The notes under the pieces are model-generated. The model saw only the letters and a program-made list of their open reading frames with translations, did not search any database and was not told the origin of the DNA. Position numbers and translations under genes: made by a program. A DNA stretch of 64,000 nt from Metridium senile (taxonomy: Eukaryota > Cnidaria > Anthozoa > Actiniaria > Metridiidae). This document shows positions 44,463-54,700 of this stretch, in pieces. Where the stretch lies: NCBI GenBank assembly GCA_949775045.1, contig OX459102.1:7224073-7288072 (forward strand). The letters run 5' to 3'. How positions within the stretch are numbered: the first letter of the stretch is position 1; each line of letters starts with the position of its first letter.

Positions 44463-44890
44463 GAATTCCTGTATTAGGCATATGCATTCATTGATTATCT
44501 TTAACATCCAAATGCAGTTTTAGTTTTCTTTTGTAACACAGTGTAATCAATAAAATTCTTGTAAAAGGAACACAAAGTCTTTCTATATGTTATATCTCCA
44601 AAAACTGACGTAAGCTGTCAATATTACAGGAGGCGGAGACTTTTTACGAGAACGACAACTTATTTCGTCTATGAGTTGAGTTCTGTATGAAGAAGAAAAC
44701 GGAGATTATCCTTCCCTTGCTCCACAATCCCTGTATTAGGCATATGCATTTATTGATTATATTTAATATTCAATTGTAGTTTTTATTTTGCTTTGTAACG
44801 TGTAATCAATAAAATTATTGTAAAAGGAACACAAAGTCTTTCTCCATGATAAAAGCCTCTACTCTATATATGTTATATCCCAAAAAACTA
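44463..44890 (+). repeat. Direct repeat of about 145 bp (44463-44605 and 44728-44890)
   Basis: CTGTATTAGGCATATGCATT, GTAATCAATAAAATT and GTAAAAGGAACACAAAGTC are in both copies. Each has AATAAA and a diverged 57-bp satellite piece, so these may be old duplicated 3' UTR ends downstream of the MACPF gene. The interval 43733-44462 shows nothing else. Confidence 0.6.
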
Positions 44891-44996
44891 TTGAAATGAA
44901 CCGCTGAAAAAAGTGTCTAAAAGAACTGAAAAAAAAAACAATGCATTTTCTTCGTCATTTTCCGTTTCTTGAATATGATTGATAGAATTAATAAGC

Positions 44997-45663
44997 CTGG
45001 TTCACACTAGCGACATAAACATAAGCAACATACGCAAGGTGTTTCCCAGTAGTTTTGTTTTAATGACCACACTCCCAATTTTCATTTAGCGAATTGATCA
45101 ACTTTCCCTGATCTGATGAAGATGTATTTTGCACCTGATAAAAAGCATAATGTCTGATTAACAGTGCATGAATGTGACGTTTATCACCTATATAGTCATT
45201 TTTCTGAAGGTCATCGAAAATGCGAGATATTTTAGAAAAACTTATTTCCGCCATCTTTGTTTTATGTTGCCTTAGCTACACCAATTGAATTGAAATTGAC
45301 ATAAATCAAAATTTCCATCTATGCTTTGTATCTGGTGCAAAATCTTTATTGATCAGACCAGGGAATGTTGATCATCTCGCTAAATGAAAATGGGAAGTGT
45401 GGTCAATAGAAAACTACTGGGAAATACCTTAATGAAGCATTTCTCGAATAGCTGTGCATGTGAAAAGACAAGTGCAGCTATAAATGAGCAAAGCCCAACT
45501 CAGTCTGGGTATGTTGCTTATGCTTGTGCTTATAGCCTGGTTCACACTAGAGACATAAGCATAAGCAACATACGCAGACTCAATGAATCATTTCTCGACC
45601 AGGTTTGAGAAAAGACAACCTAGTGTGGCTTAACCGAGTCTGCGTATGTTGCTTATTATTATG
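44997..45663. repeat. Inverted-repeat elements ending CCTGGTTCACACTAG
   Basis: CCTGGTTCACACTAG + CGACATAAACATAAGC (44997) and CCTGGTTCACACTAGAGACA (45538) face the inverse GTGTGAACCAGG at about 45679. TTGCTTAT...GCATAAGCAA pieces form the arms. A second inverted pair is ATTTTCATTTAGCG (45078) against CGCTAAATGAAAAT (45378). Confidence 0.6.
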
Positions 45664-46050
45664 CTTTTGTCGCTGGTGTGAACCAGGCTTATGTCACTAG
45701 TGTGAACCAGGCTTATGTCACTAGTGTGAACCAGGCTTATGTCACTAGTGTGAACCAGGCTTATGTCACTAGTGTGAACCAGGCTTATGTCACTAGTGTG
45801 AACCAGGCTTATGTCACTAGTGTGAACCAGGCTTATGTCACTAGTGTGAACCAGGCTTATGTCACTAGTGTGAACCAGGCTTATGTCACTAGTGTGAACC
45901 AGGCTTATGTCACTAGTGTGAACCAGGCTTATGTCACTAGCATGAACCAGGCTTATGCCGCTAGTGTGAACCAGGCTTATGTCACTAGTGTGAACCAGGC
46001 TTATGTCACTAGTGTGAACCAGGCTTATGTCGCTAGTGTGAACCAGGCTA
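45664..46050 (+). repeat. 24-bp satellite derived from a MITE end
   Basis: About 16 head-to-tail copies of GTGTGAACCAGGCTTATGTC + ACTA. The unit is the terminal sequence of the inverted-repeat element to its left. Because 24 is divisible by 3, long ORFs appear on both strands (45630-46064 minus, 45678-46073 plus). They are artefacts. Confidence 0.95.
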
Positions 46051-47016
46051 TACGAATGATCCACAGTCTATAAGACAATAAATAGCACTGAGCGGCCATT
46101 TTAAGATCGACTTTTGGCGCGAAATATCATGGAATGTTTGGGATTCAACGAGGTAAGTTGATATTTTTTTATAATCGGGAAAGGGGTGGGGATTTGATAG
46201 CAAACATGTGCCACTGGGTCGGGAATTTGATCATTTAAAAAGTTTAATTTATTGTAAATTTGTGGTGTTGCAGTAAATAGGTGGGGATATTTTGTGACTT
46301 GATTGACAACTGCTTCCCCACCTTGTATTTTTAAGGAATTTTGTTCAAAACCCCACCCATTTCCCAATTTAGGGATTAGAACATTTTTTTGTGGGATCAA
46401 GGATCAAACTCAGTTTGTGTAAAAAAAAAAGGAATCAATCACGATAAAACATCCCATCCCCATCTGCAATTACATGCAGTTATGAATCTTTTAATGAAGG
46501 AAAAATTTACAAGTGTTTCAGAGTATCTAATGCACATAAAGTTTGGTACTTTCCACGGGTGGCTCAGTCCCCCCAACCCCTCCCCCCCCCTCCCTCCCAA
46601 CAACAACAATCATGTAATTTTACTTTATAACTAGGATAGCCAGAAGAGAACTCATAAAATATGGAGCCGTATTTGTTTTATATTTGCTGAACTGGTCTAA
46701 CAAGGAGAGAACTCAAAATACGGCATCGATTGAATCGAAATATTGCGACCTAATATTCTTGTTGACTGTCTATTCTCGTTTTCACGTTGGATGACAATGG
46801 AGTTTTCACATGTATGCATGTGTTATGTATTTATCGCCATATATCGATTTGCTAATTGGTGCATGTTATCCGTGAAACAAGCTTTAATTCAATGATAACT
46901 TATTGTAGTTATTATGGAAAATAACTGATTTTATATTTTGTGAAATGTAGTGTTTTCAAGACAACAGTATTTTAAAGACAATAAAATAAGTCGATCGTCA
47001 TTGTCAAAAATATTTA
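46051..47016. other. No gene seen
   Basis: AT-rich. Includes a C-rich tract (46570-46600) and an ORF at 46101-46400 (minus) that I do not recognise. Confidence 0.3.
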
Positions 47017-47021
47017 GTAAT

Positions 47022-47297
47022 CAGGGGCGGATCCAGGATATTGAGAAAGGGGGGGCCGGCCAATTAAAATGGTTCAGTGTCCCATCGACCGCCGAAGGCG
47101 GGAGTATTTAGGGGGGTCTGGGGGCATGGCCCCCCAGAACATTTTGAAATTAAGACCGTCAAAGATGCGATTTCCAGCATTTTGAGTGATCTTAAGAAGG
47201 ATCTTTTTTACATTAAAAAAAAAATTTAAAATTATTTTTTTTATTCAACAAAAGGGGGGGCCGCGGCCCCTTCGGCCCACCCCTAAATCCGCCCCTG
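47022..47297. mobile_element. MITE with CAGGGGCGGATCC ends
   Basis: Left CAGGGGCGGATCCAGG, right AAATCCGCCCCTG, flanked by GTAAT on both sides (47017-47021, 47298-47302). G-rich subterminal sequence. A common non-autonomous DNA-transposon end type in animals; superfamily not assigned. Confidence 0.7.
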
Positions 47298-47302
47298 GTA
47301 AT

Positions 47303-47960
47303 ACAATAGTCTATTAGAGAAGAAAGTAGCTTAGCCTTTCAGTTTACCCCAAAACACAGTGATAATATCAAATATTTTCATAATACTAGGGTTCTAGGTT
47401 CGGTAACAATATAATAGCACGTACAAACAAATTATATATAGGGTGTGGGTTAGAACTTTTTTTTGGGTGGGAGGGGGGGGGGGGGGTTATGGTTTTGTTT
47501 TCCTCTTCTATAGGTTCGGTAACTCAATAAAACAAATTATAAGGTTAGGTTAGAACTATTTTTGGATGAGGGGGGAGGGGGGGGGGGGTGGAGGTTATAA
47601 ACACGTCCGGCAACAAAAAAAAAATGATAGGGGGATGGGGTGGAAACATTTCTTAGGGGCATCCATAACAACTCTTAAAGTCGTCATGATACTCTCATCC
47701 GCTTGAGCTGGGATTTGTGTTGTCGAAAGGCCGTTACGGGCCATCTTGGTTACTGCGATCAAGCGACCAAGACTATCGTTAATGAGAAAAACATGAAAAT
47801 AAATAATTCACTGAGTTCTATTTGCTTTTGATATACTTCAAATATGGCGCTTAGAATAAATTATCAACAGCCTCGTTTACATGGTACAAAAGATTGTGTT
47901 TCAAGTTAGGGAGGGGAGGCCAAGTTTGACTTTTGGGTACTGTAAAGTTAAAATTAAAGG
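47303..47960. other. G-run-rich spacer, no gene
   Basis: Two diverged copies of TTAGAACT + TTTT...GGGGGG (47450-47490, 47550-47590), followed by AT-rich sequence. Confidence 0.4.
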
Positions 47961-47965
47961 TATTT

Positions 47966-48369
47966 CCACAGGGACCCCTAATCAATCAAAAATTATGGGT
48001 AAAATAGATGAAAAACGCGCGCGCATGCAATTGTTCATCGCTTGGGCTTCCTGTGTCGGCTACTGCTCGTTATATCTGTTGGGCTTCCTGTTGCAGCCGT
48101 TGCTTGGTAACTTGTCCACCCCTTGTGATAATATATATGTCACATATTACTAAAAACTAGAGAGATTTGCGGAGAAAAGCTACGCGAGAAAAGTTTTTGA
48201 ATTTTGCCATTCGTCAGCCATTCGTCACCAAGCAACGGCGGCCACAGGAAGCCCACCAGATATCACGAGCAGTAGTCGATACAGGAAGCCCAAGCGAAGA
48301 ACAATTGCATGCGCGCGCGTTTTTCGTCTATTTTATTTATAATTATTGATTGATTAGGGGTCCCTGTGG
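47966..48369. mobile_element. 404-bp foldback with 5-bp target duplication
   Basis: CCACAGGGACCCCTAATCAA at the left and the inverse at the right, flanked by TATTT (47961-47965, 48370-48374). The arms carry GGGCTTCCTGTG motifs and GCGCGC blocks. The loop has the diverged pair TTGGTAACTTG / TCACCAAGCAACGG. Confidence 0.75.
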
Positions 48370-48429
48370 TATTTCATAAAAAATAAATTGAAATTGTGTA
48401 TTATGTGTAAAAATAAAAATTAAAACAGG

Positions 48430-48770
48430 ATCGAAAAAAAAATGTTTGTTTTAATGAAATAACAAATACTTCACATCCATTTAAATAATAAGATATATCC
48501 ACATGTGAGAAGTTAAAAAAAGCTTGAAAATAAGTGAAAATGTGCAAATAAATACAATTAAATCAATGTCCCGAAAATCTTCCGACAATATCCCGAAAGT
48601 TTCACGAAGATTCTGACCCTGGTTTCGGCTTGTGCGCACACGTAATGCGCATAACCAAATAAATGACGTCACGCTATTATAGCAAGTCATTTGGAGAGAC
48701 AAGATGTGTTGATGTTGTTGTTCAAAAAAGCGACATTTTTTGCTCTTTTTTCACTAATTTTTAACTAGAA
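48430..48770 (+). promoter_or_regulatory. OTUD5 promoter region with a perfect CRE
   Basis: TGACGTCA (48664-48671), the cAMP-response element consensus, lies 100 bp before the OTUD5 ATG. CGCACACGTAATGCGCAT is just upstream. The stretch is CpG-retaining compared with its duplicated copy at 49960-50290. Confidence 0.6.
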
Positions 48771-51700
48771 ATGACTATCTTACCAAAGAAGAAGCATAAT
48801 GAGAGTAAGAAACCTGATAATAATTCTAACAACGACAACAGAGGGAGAATAAGGGGCCTACAGAGTCGGCCCTCGCCCCCAGAGAGGACCAATCTCACAA
48901 GGGCTTCAGACGAATATACGAATGAAAATTTTGACTCTAAACCTGGAGATCCTTCTTGTAGTACAAAGAGAAGACATAGAGGCTCCCCACACCGACATAA
49001 ATATCACGAAAGACACAACGAAGAAACGGGGTACAATAGCTCAGATGAACACGAAGGGCAAAACCTGGAAGTCACGACTGAAGAGGTATTAATGTTCGTA
49101 ACACGAATTTTTCTCGTTAATACGAAAAGCCTAATATATAATTCTGTTCTATCTCTTTGTGGTTTAAAGAGGGAGAGACAGTTCGAGCAGGCTTTGAAGG
49201 AAAAGAAAGGGTTTATTATCAAAAGAATGGCCGAAGACGGAGCTTGTCTATTCAGGGCTGTAGGTAGGTTTGCATGCGTTATTGTTGGCAAAGCTTTGAA
49301 ACATTTCACACATTTCAGATACTAAGACAATTTAACCCGAATATTTATCGCATTGTTAATTCTCCTTCCCAAATAAGCTAATACTTTAAAACGAACAACT
49401 TCTTTTTGCAACAAATTCACGTTCCATTCAAACAAAGTTTACATAATAATAAAGTCAAATTTATGGACTATTCTTTATCTTTGTTTAAAGCTTTCTGAAA
49501 GACATTTATCCAATTCAGAAAAAAAACTTTTATTCTATAAATAACTATAATTTCTATTACATAGATACTCTTTTATAATTTTCTTTAGATTGTTTCTTCC
49601 CTATCTTAGCTCTATACCATTAAATTTCACCATGTTTTACTGAAGTTTTTCCCCATCAGAAATTCAAATTTTATTCATATTTAACTTATAACAAATTATA
49701 TCAGCCAATATTTTTCTAAGCTTTTTACCATATTGTGGATGTTTCATTTGATTAACATTGGTTTCATGTGATATGTATTTGTTATGATTGTGTATAATTG
49801 TCCTTTTCATTGGATAATGACTTTACACAGATTCCCAGCTAAACTTTCTCAAAACATACATTTTCAGCCAAGTGTAATCTAATTTGAGCATTGTGAGCTA
49901 AACTTCATAAATAAATCAGAGTAAACATGGCCGTTGTGGTTGGAAATTTTTTAGAAAAAATATAGATTTAAAAATGTAATAACAAATAGACAGATACTTC
50001 ACGTCACATAATTATTTACATGCAAGAAGTTGAAAAAAAACCTTAAAAATAATGAGAATCTAAAAACAACTCGGTCCAAAAATCTTCTGATAATATTCCC
50101 AGATTCCAAAAATTCCAGGAAAAATTTTGACCTTGGCTTCAGCTTGTACGCACCAGTAATATGCATAACCAAATAAATGATGTCATGCTGTATTCATTTG
50201 GAAAGAAATATAAAGTCATTTGGAGAGACTATGTTAATTAATGTTGTTGTTCGAAAAGCAACTTTTTTTGCTGTTTTTGGACTACATTTTGTTTGGCGAT
50301 TAAGAAGCACTACTCCAGTTTTATGTTATCAAGCACCCATGTACTATTTGACAAAAATTTTGTTTTGATGTCAAATCTCCATAAATTGACAGTAGAAATA
50401 CATTTGAATTTACTCTCAATTATATTAAGGCTATTTCTGTGCAAATGTGCCTTTTAAATTCTTATAGCTTCTTGCAAATTTAATTGTTTTTTCTCAAACT
50501 TTCACAAGTTACTGTTATGGTGAATGCCTATCATATGATAGCTTTCTTTTTCTTAAAACACCAATTTTATATATATTATGATAATTAGTGGCGGCCATTT
50601 ATGAAAGTCTTCTATAATAGCTACAATCATGTGCAAAATTATGAGCGTTTTCGTTTCCGTTTCAAAAAATATACAAAATCTATCAATTTGATTTGCAAAC
50701 CCCCTTCCCCCTAAGCAATGTTGATTGGTCTTTCAAATGACAACCGTTTCACACTCGCACAATTCAACATTGAAACGGGGGAGAGGGGGAAGTGGAAAAA
50801 TGATGTTGAAATATTTTTCATGTTAAAACCAGATAAATTACCAAGGTATTTTGCACATGATTGTAGTTTGATATTAGTCTATTCAAACAGTTTCAACATT
50901 TGCTTCAACATCCTTTCGATTTTGTTGAATAGCAGTGTTTAAACGCTTTAAACTCTTTCAACATTGTTGAAATGTGTTGAATTGATGTTGAAAGAGTTTA
51001 AAAGCGTTTAAGACACTGCCATTCAACAAAATCGAAGGGATGTTGAAGCAAATGTTGAAACCGTTTGCCTAGGCCTTAAGTCTTTCATCCTGCAATGAAG
51101 TGTTGACTCAATGTTTGGTATTTTTCAGCTGATCAAGTTTATGGTGACCAAGGAATGCATGATGTTGTTAGGAAACACTGCATGGATTACATGGTATGCT
51201 ATAGATGGGAACTAGCGAGTAAACTAGTATAGGCTGCATCCGTGTTTGATATAAACGATAGGTAATAGAATGACTTTTGTTACACCGTAGAAAATAGAAA
51301 TAGAAACTAGTGAGTAAACTAGTATAGGCTGCATTGGTGTTTGATATAAACGATAGGTAATAGAATGAAATTTGTAACACGGTAAAAAATAGAAATAGAA
51401 ACTAGTGAGTAAACTAGTATAGGCTGTGTCTGTGTTTGATATAAACAATAGGTTAATAGAATGAAATTTGTAACACCGTAAAAAATAGAAATAGATACTA
51501 GCGAGTAAACTAGTATAGGCTGTGTCTGTGTTTGAGATAAACGATAGGTAATAGAATGAAATTTGTAACACCGTAAAAAATAGAAATAGAAACTAGCGAG
51601 TAAACTAGTATAGACTGTGTCTGTGTTTGATATAAACGATAGGTTAATAGAATGAAATTTGTAACACCCTAAAAAATAGAAATAGAAACTAGTGAGTAAA

Positions 51701-54700
51701 CTAGTATAGGCTGCGCCAGTGTTTGATATAAATGATAGGTTAATAGAATGAAACGTGTAACACCGTAAAAATAGAAATAGAAACTAGTGAGTTAACTAGT
51801 ATAGGCTGCGCCAGTGTTTGATATAAACGATAGGTAATAGAATGAAATTTGTAACACTGTAAAACATGTTAACTTAACTTTACTAGAAAAGTTAAAAATG
51901 TTAACATTTTTTACAGTGTGACAAATTTCATTCTATTAAGGGATTGGTCATAAAGTATGGAGGGGGGGGGGGGGGTCGGCCGGAAAATTCAGAATTCCCA
52001 AGGAATGACTTTTATTGGCCCACCCTTTAGTCTATGCATAGTCACACAGAGCCCACCCCTATACAATGCACTGCAGTTACCCCCAAAAGCCCCCAGTGTA
52101 TTGCTTAATTTTTCATGGCCCACCCCCTTTTTCATGCTCAAAAATTATGGCCCACCTCACCATTTTTTCCGCCCCCCCCCCCCCCCCCCCTATACTTTAT
52201 GACCAGTCCCTAACCTATCCTTTACATCAAACACCAACACAGCCTATACTAGTTTACTCACTAGTTTCTATTTCTATTTTTTACTGTGTTACAAATTTCA
52301 TTTTATTACCTATGGTATGTTATAGTGTATCAAGAAAACTGACCAAAAGTTGACAATAAATTGATGTTTTGGCAATAATGCATTACAGGCGCATTAACCT
52401 ACAGGTTATCAAAAAATAATTGGCTAGCCAAGTATCTATAGGTTACAATCTGATTGTGAAAATAATGTGCATGCTTTTAGCCAATCAGATTCTAGATAGT
52501 TAATACAATATATAATTATAATAAAAGTTGCTCTTTTTCAGCTAAAGAACATGGACTATTACTCTCAGTATGTTACTGAAGACTTTTACGGTTATATACG
52601 AAGGAAACGTGACAACCATTGCCATGGTAACCATGTTGAAATGCAAGCTCTCAGTGAGATGTATAACCGCACTGTAGAAGTGTATCAATATACTATTGGT
52701 GAGTATGATGATGATGGTGGCAGTGATGTTGGTGGTGATGATGATGCTGTTGGTGGTGGTTGTGATGATGATGATGATTCTGATGATGGTATTGATAATG
52801 ATCATAATGATGGTGGTGATGGTGATGATAAAAATATTGATGGTGGTAAGGATGATGATGACAATGATAATGATGGTAATAATGGTGTTGATAATGATGA
52901 TGATGATGATATTGTGATGATGATATATTTGTGATAAAGATGATAATGATGATTGTGGTTATGATCAGACTATGATGACTATATAACCTCATAATCTCCA
53001 TTGTGTTTTCAGATCCCATAAATATATTCCATAGTACCTACAAGACTGATAATGAGCCTATCAGATTAAGTTACCATGGTAATGTTCATTATAACTCTGT
53101 TATCAACCCCAACAAGCCGTCAGTAGGTGTAGGTCTTGGTCTGTCAGGATACAAACCATGGGTAGGTACAAAAACATGATAGTTTCTTGTGGTATGTCCT
53201 CTCATTTACCAAGGTTGGCCCAATCTCATCGTCTAAATTATTGTGGATCTACTTGCCTTCGTCTCGTGGATCCACAACAATTAAGACCATTCGATGACGA
53301 CAACCGTGGTAAATAAGAGGACATACCACTTGAAACTATTTTAGATTTGATAAATTCATCTATGCATTTTTTTTTATTTAAACCTATATTTTACTCTGTG
53401 TTTTCTCCAAGAGCTGTCCTCATCGTGGGAGATCACACAGTTCTGATTTACAATATTTATGGAGTTTTTACAGTGTGACTACAGAAACCGGGGCCACCAA
53501 AACATAATTATCCAATCACGATCGAGAATATGAACAATAGAATCTCTACATATGTTTGATTTTTTTTGCTTAAAATGCTAATAATTTTCATTATATGTGA
53601 ACGGAATAGATCAAGATTGAATAAGAAACATCTTAGCCTGTGAGAACTCTCTACAATTTTTTGTTTGATCTAAAAAATATATATATTTTGATATTTGTCT
53701 GGGTGGCCCTGGTCTCAGTAGTCGCACTGTAAGGAAAAAGTACAAAATTAATACAAAAGTGCAAATATCACAGGAAAATTATTAAATTCCCAATATGAAA
53801 TTATTGTGATTTTCTTGGGAAATAAATGGGATTTTTTTGTCTCATGAACGGGTTTGGTACCACTTTCCCAATGAATACACATGAAAATCCCTGAAAACAC
53901 CCACTATTTTTACAAATTGGGAATTAACATATTTTTCCTGTGTATTGACATAAAACAATTGAGAAAAGACAGTAAAACGAGAGATAAATATATGAAAAGA
54001 AAATAAAGAAAAATATACTGAAAAACTACATGTTACAGTATTAATAATATAATTTGAGAGTATTTTGCTTTATAACAAATCTTTCGGAATCCATTATATT
54101 TTTTTAAACATATAAAAACAATTTTTGGTTTTGATTCTATTCATTTGTCCACAGACCCTGAAATTATTAATAATTTTATTATATAAATAACAGTGGTTTA
54201 CAGGGATTTCTGGCTCTGAGAAATATTGTATTTGAACACATGTAAAAATATGATAACTTTACATGTGTTTTTGGCATAAAAGAATGTGTGTTTATGTAAT
54301 AAACAGAATAAAGTGTTCAATCGAAGATAAATTCCATAGCTCCTCAAAACCATGTGCTATTTTCTATATAAATACTTATAATACGCAAAATACATATGTA
54401 TATGATCTAATGGCAGCACAGAAATTAGGGCCAAAAATAATTAAAACTGCCAAATGGATAATGAAATTGCAGTTAAAATTTACCAGAAATCATTCTTCAA
54501 AATTGTATTTAGATCCCTTATACATCCATTCATCCATCCATCCATTCTTCTATCCATCTATTCATTCTTCTATCCATCCATTCTTCTATCCATCCATTCA
54601 TCTATCCATTCGCTCATTCATCCATCACTTTGTCTTTTTGTCCATTTAGTATACTTCATTTTCTCATCAACTACATTTGTTTCACTTGCAGAATGTATTA

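Larger units (their letters stand above)
49264..51128 (+). other. OTUD5 intron 1
   Basis: 49264-49959 is AT-rich with nothing recognised. 49960-50290 is a diverged copy of the promoter. 50291-50884 has nothing clear. 50885-51067 is a MITE. Confidence 0.8.

Noticed and set aside
45664..46050. CRISPR-like regular repeats
   Set aside because: Units are contiguous with no unique spacers, and the genome is animal.
45630..46073. Two long opposite-strand ORFs (144 and 131 codons) with perfect 8-residue repeats
   Set aside because: They come from the 24-bp satellite whose period is a multiple of three. No start context or non-repeat domain.
51168..51571. Minus-strand ORFs with repeated [12 protein letters not shown] peptide
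   Set aside because: They translate the 96-bp minisatellite. Similar ORFs appear at the second locus near 60211.
52542..53019. Asp-rich, Met-rich and His-rich ORFs over the GAT tract
   Set aside because: Only 52542-52698 is coding (OTUD5 exon 3). The rest is an intronic microsatellite after a clear GTGAGT donor.
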